A DNA stretch of 64,000 nucleotides from Microbacterium sp. CGR2 (GTDB lineage Bacteria; Actinomycetota; Actinomycetes; Actinomycetales; Microbacteriaceae). The notes beneath the pieces were generated by a model. The model was not told where the DNA came from and did no database searches. It saw nothing but the letters and a program-made list of their open reading frames with translations. The stretch lies in contig NZ_RBHX01000001.1 of the NCBI RefSeq assembly GCF_003626735.1, forward strand, positions 1,550,001 through 1,614,000. Direction: 5' to 3'. This document shows, in pieces, positions 11,638 to 20,967 of this stretch. The stretch's first letter is position 1; each line of letters opens with the position of its first letter. Position numbers and translations under genes: made by a program.

Positions 11638-12330
11638 GTGGTACGAGACGGACGCCTGGGCGTCGGGATCATCGGCGCGGGAAGAGTGGGGCCCGTTCTC
11701 GGTGCAGCACTCGGCGGCGCCGGGCATGCGGTGATCGGGATCACGAGCGGATCTGACGACGAACGCGCGTCGGCGGTCCTGCCGGAAGTTCCGGTGCTGG
11801 ACGCGCTGGAGGTGGTGCGGCGAGCCGAGCTCGTGATCGTCGCCGTGCCGACCGACCAGCTCGCGTCGCTCGTCGCGGGCATCGCGGAAGTCGGCGGATG
11901 GCAGATCGGCCAGCTCGTCCTGCACACCGACCCTGGTTACGGTATCGAGGTGCTGCGGCCGGCCGCGGAGCGAGGCGCGATTCCGTTGGCGGTGCACCCC
12001 GCGATCACGTTCTCCGGAACATCGATCGACCTGCGTCAGCTGCAGGCCGGATTCGCGGCCGTGACCGCGCCACCCGCGGTGCTGCCCATCGCGCAGGCGC
12101 TGGCGGTCGAGATGGGCTGCGAACCGATCGTCATCGCGGAGGAGGATCGGGCGGCCTATGCCGACGCCATCCAGACCGCGACGGAGTTCTCGCGCTCCAT
12201 CATCGGCCAGTCCACCGCGCGGCTGCGCGAGATCGGCATCGAGAACCCGGGCGGTTACCTCTCCGCGCTCGTGCAGTCCACGGTCGAGCGGGCACTGCGC
12301 GAAGCATCCGATCCTCCGCACCTGATCTGA
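11638..12330 (+). CDS. Rossmann-like/DUF2520 domain protein
   Basis: A 230-residue protein starting GTG-GTA four bases after the preceding stop. The N-terminal Rossmann fold has GIIGAGRVGPVLGAAL (GxGxxG), then AELVIVAVPTDQLASLVAG, and the C-terminal DUF2520 part contains AVHPAITFSGT and a helical end. These resemble ketopantoate or pyrroline-5-carboxylate reductase-like proteins, and in many actinobacteria the gene precedes panC, which is absent here. The substrate is unknown; NAD(P) binding is inferred from the motif. Confidence 0.85.
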   Translation: MVRDGRLGVGIIGAGRVGPVLGAALGGAGHAVIGITSGSDDERASAVLPEVPVLDALEVVRRAELVIVAVPTDQLASLVAGIAEVGGWQIGQLVLHTDPGYGIEVLRPAAERGAIPLAVHPAITFSGTSIDLRQLQAGFAAVTAPPAVLPIAQALAVEMGCEPIVIAEEDRAAYADAIQTATEFSRSIIGQSTARLREIGIENPGGYLSALVQSTVERALREASDPPHLI

Positions 12331-12444
12331 CCGAGAGTGCGACGTCGCCGCCCCACAGCGGTTGCATCAGCGCCCGCCGGAGAGGCCTCGGTGTCCGCGC
12401 CTGCCCGGGAGACAGGGCGTCCGCGCTCGTGGAGACGCCGCTCG

Positions 12445-14358
12445 TCAGCGCCCGCCCGAGAAGCCTCCGCCTCCGCCTCCGCCGGAGAAGCCACCGCCGA
12501 ACGATCCGCCCGAGCTCGACGAGCTGTCGGCCGTCGGTGAGGTGTACGTGGCGGCCGCGTGCGAAGATGCCGCGAAGCTGGTCAGGTAGAGGCGCAGGTA
12601 GGGCGAGGTCGGGTCGCCGATCCAGTCGGGGCCGCGCTGCGCACGCGCGTAAGCACCCTCGAGCACCTCACCCCACTCGTCTTCCATGCCGAAGAGCATC
12701 GCGTACGGGAGAAGGCGCTCGTAGAGGTGGATCACATCGACGGCACCGTCCTGCCGGCGCTCGGCTCCGCTGTATGACTGCAGCATCTGCAGTCGGTCGG
12801 CCTCGGCCACGCGGATGAAATCCTCGACACCCTTCAGGTACTCGAAGGCTTGCGCTCCTTCCGCGGTGAGGACCGTGTGCCTCGCGAACGCGTAGAAGCA
12901 GGAGACGAGCACGATGAAGAGAGTGAACGACATCACGACGAGAGCAGGGATGGCGGAGAGCCGACCGCTGATCACGCCCCAGAGCGCAAGTGCGAACCCG
13001 ATGGTCCCGACGGTGACGGCGGTCCACTGCAGGATCGCGGCGCCCCGACTGCGCGCCGTGGTCGTGAAGCCTCGAGACGCCGCTGCGGTCTTTCCGCTCT
13101 GTTCCAGCGCCACCATGCGCATCGCGAAGTCCTCACTCGCGGTGGGAAGGTCTGTCACGCTGTCGTCATCCGCGTCGACGAACAGCGCGTCGAGTGCCTC
13201 TGCGTCGAGGGGGTCGGTATCGAGCGTCTCGGTGGATGCGTCGACGGTGAGGCGTCGCAACCGCGGGCGCTCCGGTGCGTCGCCTTCTTCGATGCGGATA
13301 TCCCTGCGGACGGCGAGGTGCACGATCTCGGCCGGCACCACGCTTTTCACTCCGGGGAGCAGCGGGGCGGCGAGCAGTGGCGGGAGGGACACCGGGACGT
13401 CGTACTGCGCGACGATGATTCCGGTGGCGACCCGGCGGCGGCGGCGGAACGCGGAAACCGCCACCCAGCTTCCGATCGACAGTCCGGCGGCGGCGGCCGC
13501 CGCGGCCAGCGGGATGACGTCGGTCACAGGGTTCGGCATCCGGGCAGGTGGCTGTGCGGCGGTTCCCGCTTCGAAGCCGATGGCCACGGTCACGCCGTCG
13601 CCTGCCTCGCGCTGTGCGGACTCCACGCGGAACACCGCTGCGTCGCCGTCTTGCACCGGGCCCTGGAGATCGCACGAAGCGGTGGAGCCGGACTGTCCTG
13701 AATAGCAGCTCGCAGCGCCGGTGAGTCGCGAGGCCATCGCGTCGTCGAACACGACGTCGGCACGGAAACGCTCGATGGGCTGGGTGCTGTCGAGCGGGAG
13801 GAGATCCCAGTAGAACTCGTCGACACCCTTGCCGGATGGGCTTTCGGAGTCCGGCGAGCCGGACCCGGTCGAGAGGTCGGTCGACAGGATGACATCGCGC
13901 ATCTCGTACTCGATCACATAGGTGGACAGCCCTCGCACGTAGTCGTCGTCACCGGTGAGGACCAGCAGCAGGCCGTCTTCCTCGTCGGTCTCGTACGGCA
14001 CCTCCGAGCCGCTCCCGTCGGTCACGGACAGCACTCGCGTGTCGAGCCCCGCGCCCTCGTACGAGGTGGGCAGCCCGCGGACGATGCCGCGGTTCTGATC
14101 GGCGTCGGGGAAGCGTGCGACGAGTGTCTCGGTGACGTGCATCTCCGACCGGCCGTCTTCATCGAGCCCCACCTCGTACTCGGCCTCCCACGAGGCGTAC
14201 GAGAAGTCGTCGACATCGGTCGGCACGGCCGCGCTGCCGACCCGGGCCGTCTGAACGGTGGCGGTCGAGTCCGACGCCGTGGCAGCAGCCGGTGAGCCGA
14301 GGCCGGCGAGAACTAGGGCGAATGCGGCCAGCGCGCGGATGATCCGTGAGGCGGTCAT
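12445..14358 (-). CDS. DUF2207 domain-containing exported membrane protein
   Basis: A 637-residue protein with a signal peptide (ALAAFALVLAGLGSPAAATA), an extracytoplasmic DUF2207 domain (EYEVGLDEDGRSEMHVTETL..., FYWDLLPLDSTQPIERF), one transmembrane helix near residue 285, and two more near 455-500. A cytoplasmic helical part follows, and the end is GGSFGGGFSGGGGGG type, as in many members. The function is unknown. Just beyond the stop, 12367-12390 repeats the sequence of the last codons and stop with three mismatches. Confidence 0.88.
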   Translation of the reverse strand: MTASRIIRALAAFALVLAGLGSPAAATASDSTATVQTARVGSAAVPTDVDDFSYASWEAEYEVGLDEDGRSEMHVTETLVARFPDADQNRGIVRGLPTSYEGAGLDTRVLSVTDGSGSEVPYETDEEDGLLLVLTGDDDYVRGLSTYVIEYEMRDVILSTDLSTGSGSPDSESPSGKGVDEFYWDLLPLDSTQPIERFRADVVFDDAMASRLTGAASCYSGQSGSTASCDLQGPVQDGDAAVFRVESAQREAGDGVTVAIGFEAGTAAQPPARMPNPVTDVIPLAAAAAAAGLSIGSWVAVSAFRRRRRVATGIIVAQYDVPVSLPPLLAAPLLPGVKSVVPAEIVHLAVRRDIRIEEGDAPERPRLRRLTVDASTETLDTDPLDAEALDALFVDADDDSVTDLPTASEDFAMRMVALEQSGKTAAASRGFTTTARSRGAAILQWTAVTVGTIGFALALWGVISGRLSAIPALVVMSFTLFIVLVSCFYAFARHTVLTAEGAQAFEYLKGVEDFIRVAEADRLQMLQSYSGAERRQDGAVDVIHLYERLLPYAMLFGMEDEWGEVLEGAYARAQRGPDWIGDPTSPYLRLYLTSFAASSHAAATYTSPTADSSSSSGGSFGGGFSGGGGGGGFSGGR

Positions 14359-14435
14359 GCTTCGAGGCTACCCAGAGCGCACGGACCGGACGGTCGGCCT
14401 CGGTAAACTGGGGGGAACTTCAAGGAGCCCCGCAC

Positions 14436-15968
14436 ATGACTGACGCGTCCGCCGCGCCCGAACCTTCCTCGACCGATCCGTCGACCGAGGACGACATCCA
14501 CGAGCAGAAGGCCGTTCGTCTCGCCAAGCGTGCGCGTCTGATCGAGAAGCGGGCGGATGCCGCGGGTGGAGCGTTCCCCGTCGGTGTCCCGGTCACGCAC
14601 ACGATCCCGGCGCTCCGTGCCGAGTACGGCGAGCTCGAGGCTGGAGCCGAGACCGGCGTCGTCGTCGGCATCGCCGGACGCGTGGTCTTCAGTCGCAACA
14701 CGGGCAAGCTCTGCTTCGCCACGCTGCAGGCGGGGGATGGCACGCGGATTCAGGCGATGATCTCGCTCGCGAACGTCGGCGAGGAGTCGCTGGCGGGCTG
14801 GAAGGAGTACGTCGACCTGGGTGACCACGTCTTCGTGCACGGCGAGGTGATCTCCAGCCGCCGCGGCGAGCTGTCGGTCATGGCCGATGACTGGGCGATC
14901 GCGTCGAAGGCGATCCTTCCGCTCCCCAACGCCTATTCGGAGCTCAGCGAAGAGGGTCGGGTACGCAGCCGCTACCTCGACCTCATCGTTCGCGATCAGG
15001 CCCGCTTCACCGTTCGCGCCCGCGCTGCCGTGAACGCGAGCCTCCGCGCCACGTTCACCAGCCACGACTATCTCGAGGTCGAGACTCCGATGCTGCAGGT
15101 GCAGCACGGCGGAGCATCCGCCCGTCCGTTCGTCACGCATTCGAACGCCTTCGACACGGAACTCTTCCTCCGCATCGCTCCGGAACTGTACTTGAAGCGC
15201 GCCGTCGTCGGCGGCATCGAGCGTGTGTACGAGATCAACCGCAACTTCCGGAACGAGGGTGCCGACTCCACCCACAGCCCCGAGTTCGCCATGCTCGAGG
15301 CATACCAGGCGTACGGCGACTACCACCAGATGGCCGCGCTCACTCAGGAGCTCGTACAGCAGGCGGCTGTCGCGGTGACCGGGACGACGACGGTGACGTG
15401 GGCTGACGGCACCGAGTACGACCTGGGCGGCGAATGGGATCGCATCTCGATGTACGAGTCGTTGTCCGCGGCATCCGGTCGCACGATCACCCCTCAGGAT
15501 TCCGTCGAGGATCTGATCGCGTTCGCCGAGGCGAACGGTGCCGACGTGCCCCCGCAGGCGACGCACGGCAAGCTCGTCGAAGAGCTCTGGGAGCACTTCG
15601 TCAAGGGCGACCTCGTGCGTCCGACGTTCGTGATGGACTTCCCGGTCGACACCTCGCCGCTGGTGCGCGAGCACCGAGCGATCGCAGGCGTCGTCGAGAA
15701 GTGGGACCTCTACATCCGTGGCTTCGAGCTGGCGACCGGATACTCCGAGCTCGTCGACCCGGTCATCCAGCGCGAGCGCTTCGTCGAGCAGGCCAAGCTG
15801 GCCGCCCGCGGCGATGTCGAGGCGATGCCCATCGACGAGGAGTTCCTGCGGGCACTCGAGCACGGCATGCCCCCGTCCGGAGGGATGGGAATGGGCATCG
15901 ACCGGCTGCTCATGGCGATCACGGGCCTCGGCATCCGCGAGACGATCCTCTTCCCGCTCGTCAAGTAG
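14436..15968 (+). CDS. lysS: Lysyl-tRNA synthetase (class II)
   Basis: Charges tRNA-Lys with lysine. The N-terminal OB fold (GIAGRVVFSRNTGKLCFATLQ) binds the anticodon. Class II motifs are visible: motif 2 RVYEINRNFRNEGADSTHSPEFAMLE and motif 3 GGMGMGIDRLLM near the C-terminus. From ATG 14436 (MTDASAAPEP) it is 510 residues; an in-frame ATG at 14346 lies upstream of the likely -10 (GGTAAACTG) and was not used. It is divergent from the DUF2207 gene. Confidence 0.96.
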   Translation: MTDASAAPEPSSTDPSTEDDIHEQKAVRLAKRARLIEKRADAAGGAFPVGVPVTHTIPALRAEYGELEAGAETGVVVGIAGRVVFSRNTGKLCFATLQAGDGTRIQAMISLANVGEESLAGWKEYVDLGDHVFVHGEVISSRRGELSVMADDWAIASKAILPLPNAYSELSEEGRVRSRYLDLIVRDQARFTVRARAAVNASLRATFTSHDYLEVETPMLQVQHGGASARPFVTHSNAFDTELFLRIAPELYLKRAVVGGIERVYEINRNFRNEGADSTHSPEFAMLEAYQAYGDYHQMAALTQELVQQAAVAVTGTTTVTWADGTEYDLGGEWDRISMYESLSAASGRTITPQDSVEDLIAFAEANGADVPPQATHGKLVEELWEHFVKGDLVRPTFVMDFPVDTSPLVREHRAIAGVVEKWDLYIRGFELATGYSELVDPVIQRERFVEQAKLAARGDVEAMPIDEEFLRALEHGMPPSGGMGMGIDRLLMAITGLGIRETILFPLVK

Positions 15969-15991
15969 GGTTCCGGGGCTCGTTTCGAGGG

Positions 15992-17113
15992 TCATTCCGC
16001 CGCGACGCGCCGGAACGCCCACTCCGGCAGCATCGCACTGCCGATCATGGTGTCGAGGAGGGCGGCGAGTCCGTAGTCGGGGTCGATCGCCCGTGCCATG
16101 TCGAGGTAGTGACCGGCGTGCGATGAGCGTCCGAGTGCCCACGAAAGCCACGCGGCCGCGGTGAGCGGCGCCGGGCGAGACGCGCGCGGCGCGAGCGCCG
16201 CCGCCGTCCGGACGACGGAGAGAGCGGTCCGCAGCCGATCCGGGTCGGGAGCTGGACCACGTCCGAGGAAGACCTCGCCGAGGTCATCGGGGACCATCAC
16301 GCCCCTCTCCGAGAACGCGAGTTGAGCTTCGAGGGTGCGCATCCCGCCGGAGAGCCCCGTGGCCCATTGTGCGATCGCGACATCACGGAACAGCGGCCGG
16401 TCCATGCACCACAGGAGCGCGGCGGCGGCGAACGGAGATAGTTCGTCGGGTTCTTGCAGCACCGACTCGAAGAATGCCGGGATGTCTTCGAGCATCACGA
16501 GGGCGGCCATCGCCGTCGTGTTCTCACGGCCGGTCGATCGTGCGTGGCACTGGTCCGGATGAAGCTGCGCGGTGAGTTCCCGCAAGGCTTTTCCGACCCG
16601 TTCCTTCGTGGCGAGATCGGCGGGTGGGAGGTCGGACCCTGCGAGCTGATCGCCCGAGACGTCGCCGACGGAGCGCGCCTCGGGGGCGGCGACGATCTCG
16701 CCGAGTTCTCCGAGACGGGGGTCGTCGGCGAGGTAGCTCGCCCAGCCGGTAGGGGTCACGCAGAGAGCATCGACGACACGCAGCCCGGCTTCTTCAGCGC
16801 AACCGAGCAGTTCGTCGACGGCCACCGCCAACGGCAGCACCAGCCCGTCACGCGTCGCGTGCGCCTCGTCGTCGGTGTAGACGACCACGGCCACAGCATC
16901 CGTCCCCTCGACGCGAGCGACCAGTCCGACGGCGGCATCGGCGAATTCGTCGAGGGGAGCGTCGTTCGGCGGGAGATCGAGGCGCATGGCGCCGTAGGTG
17001 CGGGTGCGGCGGAACGGGAGCAGCACGATGCTCTGTCGGGGCGTGAAGCCCGCGAGGGAGGGAACGATGCTGAGGAACTCAGCGGAGTCGGAAGCTCGAA
17101 GCAGTGTCGTCAT
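15992..17113 (-). CDS. DUF4192 domain-containing protein
   Basis: A 373-residue cytoplasmic protein with the DUF4192 opening (TTLLRASDSAEFLSIVPSLAGFTPRQSIVLLPF). Later it has the AAALLWCMDRPLFRDVAIAQWA and WLSWALGRSSHAGHYLDMA segments seen in the family, and the end is tetratricopeptide-like. No catalytic motif is visible and no function is known. It converges on lysS with a 23-bp gap. Confidence 0.85.
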   Translation of the reverse strand: MTTLLRASDSAEFLSIVPSLAGFTPRQSIVLLPFRRTRTYGAMRLDLPPNDAPLDEFADAAVGLVARVEGTDAVAVVVYTDDEAHATRDGLVLPLAVAVDELLGCAEEAGLRVVDALCVTPTGWASYLADDPRLGELGEIVAAPEARSVGDVSGDQLAGSDLPPADLATKERVGKALRELTAQLHPDQCHARSTGRENTTAMAALVMLEDIPAFFESVLQEPDELSPFAAAALLWCMDRPLFRDVAIAQWATGLSGGMRTLEAQLAFSERGVMVPDDLGEVFLGRGPAPDPDRLRTALSVVRTAAALAPRASRPAPLTAAAWLSWALGRSSHAGHYLDMARAIDPDYGLAALLDTMIGSAMLPEWAFRRVAAE

Positions 17114-17226
17114 CCCAGGAGTGTGGCCGAATGGCAGCGCCTCTCGGGGCCGAAACCACGTGCTGTGGACGGTTATCGCTCAGGTCGTCTCGTGTGGACG
17201 AGGAGTCGCTCGCGTACGATGGAGGT

Positions 17227-17400
17227 ATGGAGAACTTCTGGCTCGCTGCGGCATGGTCGCTTCTGCCGACCGTTGGCGTCAGCGTGGTGTTCTTCTTCGT
17301 CCTGCGCGGCATCCTTCGTTCTGACCGCACCGAACGTCGAGTTCACGCGCGCATCGAGGCTGAAGAGCGCGCCGCGCGCGGTCTTCCGCCGCGCAGCTGA
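17227..17400 (+). CDS. Small single-pass membrane protein
   Basis: A 57-residue protein: MENFWLAAAWSLLPTVGVSVVFFFVLRGIL forms one transmembrane helix, followed by a charged tail rich in Arg and Glu. The start ATG 17227 is directly preceded by GGAGGT. Small proteins of this layout sit next to cardiolipin synthase genes in several actinobacteria; the role is unknown. Confidence 0.75.
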   Translation: MENFWLAAAWSLLPTVGVSVVFFFVLRGILRSDRTERRVHARIEAEERAARGLPPRS

Positions 17401-17483
17401 GTCCCACTCGTCCGCTACTGTGAAGCCAACGTGCCGGGCAGGCGCGAGCCGCCGGTGACGGGCACCGCGGTGGGAAGGGACAG

Positions 17484-18944
17484 ATGACTGCGGCCACGTG
17501 GGGTTGGTGGATCGCAGCGTTCATCATCGCGGTCGACATCGCCATCCGCACGGCGGCGATCATCATCATCCCGCGCAACCGCCGCCCGACCTCCGCGATG
17601 GCGTGGTTGCTCGCGGTCTTCTTCATGCCGATCGTGGGTGTCTTCCTCTTCCTGCTGATCGGCAATCCTCGCCTTCCGCGCGCTCGACGACGCAAACAGG
17701 ATCAGATCAACTCCTACATCGCCGAGACCAGTGAGAATCTTCACTTCGGCACTCTGCGTCCGGACGCGCCCGAATGGTTCGGCCCCATCGTGGAGATGAA
17801 CCAGAAGCTGGGTGCCTTGCCGCTGTCGGGCGACAACGGGGCGCACCTCATCTCCGACTACCAGGAGTCACTCGATGCGATGGCTGCGGCCATCCGCGAG
17901 GCCCAGGACTACGTGCACGTGGAGTTCTACATCCTGCAGTCCGACGACGCGACCGACAACTTCTTCCGCGCGCTCGAAGAGGTCTCCGAGCGCGGCGTCG
18001 AAGTGCGCGTCCTCCTGGACCATTGGGCGAACCGCGGCAAGCCCCGCTACAAGCAGACGATCAAGAGACTCGACGCGATGGGTGCGAACTGGCATCTGAT
18101 GCTGCCGGTGCAGCCGCTCAAAGGCAGAATGCAGCGACCCGACCTCCGCAACCACCGCAAGCTGCTCGTCGTCGACGGCAAGGTGGCGTTCCTCGGGTCG
18201 CAGAACGTCACGGATTCGACGTACAACCTGCCCAAGAACATCAAGCGCGGACTGCATTGGGTCGACCTGATGGTGCGCATCGACGGACCCGTCGTGCTGA
18301 GTGTGAACGCGATCTTCCTCAGCGACTGGTACAGCGAGACCGACACGGTTCTCGAGGAGATCGACATCGATCGTGCCGAGATCGGCTCAGGAGATCTGGA
18401 CTGCCAGGTCGTTCCGTCCGGTCCGGGCTTCCGGGTCGAGAACAATCTGAGGCTCTTCCTCGGGCTGCTGTATGCGGCCAAGAAGAAGATCATGATCGTC
18501 AGCCCCTACTTCGTCCCCGACGAAGCGCTGCTGCTGGCCGTCACCGCCGCGGTCGACCGCGGCGTACACGTGGAGCTGTTCGTCTCGGAAGAGGGCGATC
18601 AGGCGATGGTCTACCACGCACAGCGCAGCTACTACGAAGTGCTGCTCAAGGCCGGCGTGCGCATCTGGATGTACCGCAGGCCGTACATCCTGCACACCAA
18701 GACTCTGACGATCGATGACGAGGTCGCTGTCATCGGCTCCAGCAACATGGACATGCGCTCGTTCGGTCTCAACCTCGAGGCGTCGATGCTCGTGCGCGGT
18801 GAAGAGTTCGTGTCGGAGATGCGCGAGGTCGAAGACAAATATCGTTCGCTCAGCCGCGAACTGACCCTGGAGGAATGGATGCAGCAGCCCCTGCGGTCCA
18901 CCATCCTCGACAACCTCGCGCGGCTCACCTCGGCGCTCCAGTGA
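17484..18944 (+). CDS. cls: Cardiolipin synthase (phospholipase D superfamily)
   Basis: Makes cardiolipin by transferring phosphatidyl groups at the membrane. Two N-terminal transmembrane helices (about residues 5-30 and 38-60, PLDc_N type) precede two HKD motifs: HRKLLVVDGK at 224 and HTKTLTIDDE at 404, each followed by GSxN. It is 486 residues, the usual length. The start follows GGGAAGGGACAG. It probably forms a unit with the small membrane protein upstream. Confidence 0.94.
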   Translation: MTAATWGWWIAAFIIAVDIAIRTAAIIIIPRNRRPTSAMAWLLAVFFMPIVGVFLFLLIGNPRLPRARRRKQDQINSYIAETSENLHFGTLRPDAPEWFGPIVEMNQKLGALPLSGDNGAHLISDYQESLDAMAAAIREAQDYVHVEFYILQSDDATDNFFRALEEVSERGVEVRVLLDHWANRGKPRYKQTIKRLDAMGANWHLMLPVQPLKGRMQRPDLRNHRKLLVVDGKVAFLGSQNVTDSTYNLPKNIKRGLHWVDLMVRIDGPVVLSVNAIFLSDWYSETDTVLEEIDIDRAEIGSGDLDCQVVPSGPGFRVENNLRLFLGLLYAAKKKIMIVSPYFVPDEALLLAVTAAVDRGVHVELFVSEEGDQAMVYHAQRSYYEVLLKAGVRIWMYRRPYILHTKTLTIDDEVAVIGSSNMDMRSFGLNLEASMLVRGEEFVSEMREVEDKYRSLSRELTLEEWMQQPLRSTILDNLARLTSALQ

Positions 18945-19005
18945 GCCGCCGGACTGCGCGCTGATTCGCAGTGATCGACGCGAGCGAGCCGAGTACCCTG
19001 TCACC

Positions 19006-19731
19006 ATGGACACACGGACACGAATCGCCGCTGCTCTCGCCGCACTCGTCGCGTCCGTGCTGATCGCCGGGTGCACGTCGATGCCGGGCTCGGATGCGCC
19101 GACCGATGGTCCGGTGCCGGATGTCGACAGTGGCGACACCGACGACATCGAGGGCACGCTGCTCGACGGGGGGCGGATGTTCGCCGTCGTCACATGGGGC
19201 TCGTCGACCTGCGTCCCGCAGATCGATGCGATCTCAGCGGAAGGGCAGACGGTCACGCTGACTCTCGTCGATCCGCAAGGAGACGGCGACACCGCGCCCG
19301 TCTGCACCAAGGATCGGGCACCGCGGGCGAGTGTCGGGGCGTTGCCGGAAGGGGTTGACCCCGCCTCCGAGGTCACGCTGAACGTGAGCTACGGAGATGT
19401 CAGTGACGATGTCGACCTCGACGTACACAGCGCGTCGGCCGACGCACCCGGCATGGAAACGGGCCACCCGTCGGCAGGCTGGTACGACGACGGCGGCCTG
19501 GTGCTGCTGACGTGGGGCTCCTCGTCCTGCCCGCCGATCGTCGAGGCGCTGGAGGGCGCAGGCAACGAGGGGACGGCGACGTTCGTCACCGACGACGAGA
19601 AGATCTGCACCATGGACTTCGCCCCCCGCGCCACCGTCATCGATTTCGGAGATGACGCCGTCGACGACGACGGCACCTTCACCCTCACGCTCGTCGGCGG
19701 CGGCCTCGACGGCACGGTCGAAGTTCGCTGA
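19006..19731 (+). CDS. Secreted lipoprotein with a duplicated internal domain
   Basis: A 241-residue protein with a lipoprotein signal: ALAALVASVLIAGC, Cys at about residue 23. The mature part is acidic and contains two copies of the same unit: ...GGRMFAVVTWGSSTCVPQIDAIS...VCTKDRAPRA and ...GGLVLLTWGSSSCPPIVEALE...ICTMDFAPRA. The two cysteines in each copy probably form a disulfide. I do not recognise a named family. Confidence 0.8.
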   Translation: MDTRTRIAAALAALVASVLIAGCTSMPGSDAPTDGPVPDVDSGDTDDIEGTLLDGGRMFAVVTWGSSTCVPQIDAISAEGQTVTLTLVDPQGDGDTAPVCTKDRAPRASVGALPEGVDPASEVTLNVSYGDVSDDVDLDVHSASADAPGMETGHPSAGWYDDGGLVLLTWGSSSCPPIVEALEGAGNEGTATFVTDDEKICTMDFAPRATVIDFGDDAVDDDGTFTLTLVGGGLDGTVEVR

Positions 19732-19745
19732 CTCCGTCCCCGTTC

Positions 19746-20747
19746 TCAGAGCGTGGACACGGGGTGGCCCGACGGCAGGGCGAGCAGAAGTGCGCCCGGG
19801 TCGGCACGGCAGGTGATTCGCACCGCTTCGCCGAACTCATCACCGTCGAGTTCGACAGGGATCGGTCTTGAGGCGGCTGCCTCGGCGGCCAATCCGCGGA
19901 AATAGTGCACCGAGGCATCCCTTCTGCCGCGACGTTCCAAGACGCGGCGCCCGGCCGGGAAGCGACGCAGCACCGAGTTGTCCCACCAGATCCTCCGCCA
20001 GACGCCGAACCATCCGAACATGCCCGACGGCTGGATGACGGCGACGTCGAGAGCGGCGTCCGTGACGGATGCGTCGGGGATCAGAGCGATGCCGGCGGGA
20101 AGGGTCCCGCAGTTGGCGAACAGGATGCTGTGCACCTTCGTCGAATGCAGGCGTCCCTCGTCGATCTGGTACACCGAGCGGAACGGCTTGGCGCCGGGGA
20201 GCGACCTCGCTGCCCCGTCGACGTAGGCGATCCACCCGACGGAGCGCTTGAGATCCGAGCGGGTGTTGGCGATCATATCGGCGTCCAGTCCGATGCCGGC
20301 GAGGACCACGAAGGCGTGCTCGGACTCTTCCCCGTCTTCACGGATCATGCGCGCCCAGCCGATGTCGATCGGATACCGGAAGTCGCCGAGCGCTGCGCGG
20401 ATCATCTCGGCAGGGTCGCCGAGGGGGAGGCCGAGATTGCGCGCGAGCAGGTTCCCGGTCCCGCTGGGGAGTATGGCCAACGGAACCCCGGTGTTGGCCA
20501 TCGCCTCGGACACCGCGCGCACCGTGCCGTCACCCCCGGCCACGAGCACGACGGAAACCCCGCTGACGAGCGCTCGAGCGGTCGCATCCTGCCCGGCATC
20601 CTCGATGGTGGTGGCGTAGAAGGCCGGCGGCGCCCACCCGGACTCGGCCGACATCTCCTCCACCACTGCGCGGAGGCGGGTCTCATCCACCTTGATGGGG
20701 TTGTAGACGAGCGCCGCCTGACGTCGGCCGGAGGCGCTCGTGGTCAT
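19746..20747 (-). CDS. Diacylglycerol kinase-like lipid kinase
   Basis: A 333-residue protein with the DAGK catalytic domain: VVLVAGGDGTVRAVSEAMANTGVPLAILPSGTGNLLARNLGLP near residues 70-112 holds the nucleotide-binding GGDGT and the substrate-loop GTGN. The C-terminal half matches YegS/DgkB-type lipid kinases. It likely phosphorylates diacylglycerol or a related lipid; the exact substrate cannot be read from sequence. Its promoter faces the metQ leader. Confidence 0.9.
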   Translation of the reverse strand: MTTSASGRRQAALVYNPIKVDETRLRAVVEEMSAESGWAPPAFYATTIEDAGQDATARALVSGVSVVLVAGGDGTVRAVSEAMANTGVPLAILPSGTGNLLARNLGLPLGDPAEMIRAALGDFRYPIDIGWARMIREDGEESEHAFVVLAGIGLDADMIANTRSDLKRSVGWIAYVDGAARSLPGAKPFRSVYQIDEGRLHSTKVHSILFANCGTLPAGIALIPDASVTDAALDVAVIQPSGMFGWFGVWRRIWWDNSVLRRFPAGRRVLERRGRRDASVHYFRGLAAEAAASRPIPVELDGDEFGEAVRITCRADPGALLLALPSGHPVSTL

Positions 20748-20967
20748 GGCGCTACTCTAGCGCCGGCACCCGTGTGCGAGACCGGCGACGATGGGCGCCG
20801 ACGCCCCGCGTATGTCGGCGCGTTACCGTGCGATGGTGAGGTCGCGCACCGCGCCGCTAACGTCGGAAGTCGTCCCGCTCTTCGTCGGCGCAGCTGATTC
20901 CTCGGCTGTACGCGGGACGTACCCGCGCAGTCCCGACGGCCCATCGCCTCGTCTTGCAGGAGCCCGA

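Noticed and set aside
20760..20967. SAM riboswitch in the metQ leader
   Set aside because: I could not find the conserved SAM-I/IV core bases; only a short GTGCG/CGCAC hairpin is visible.
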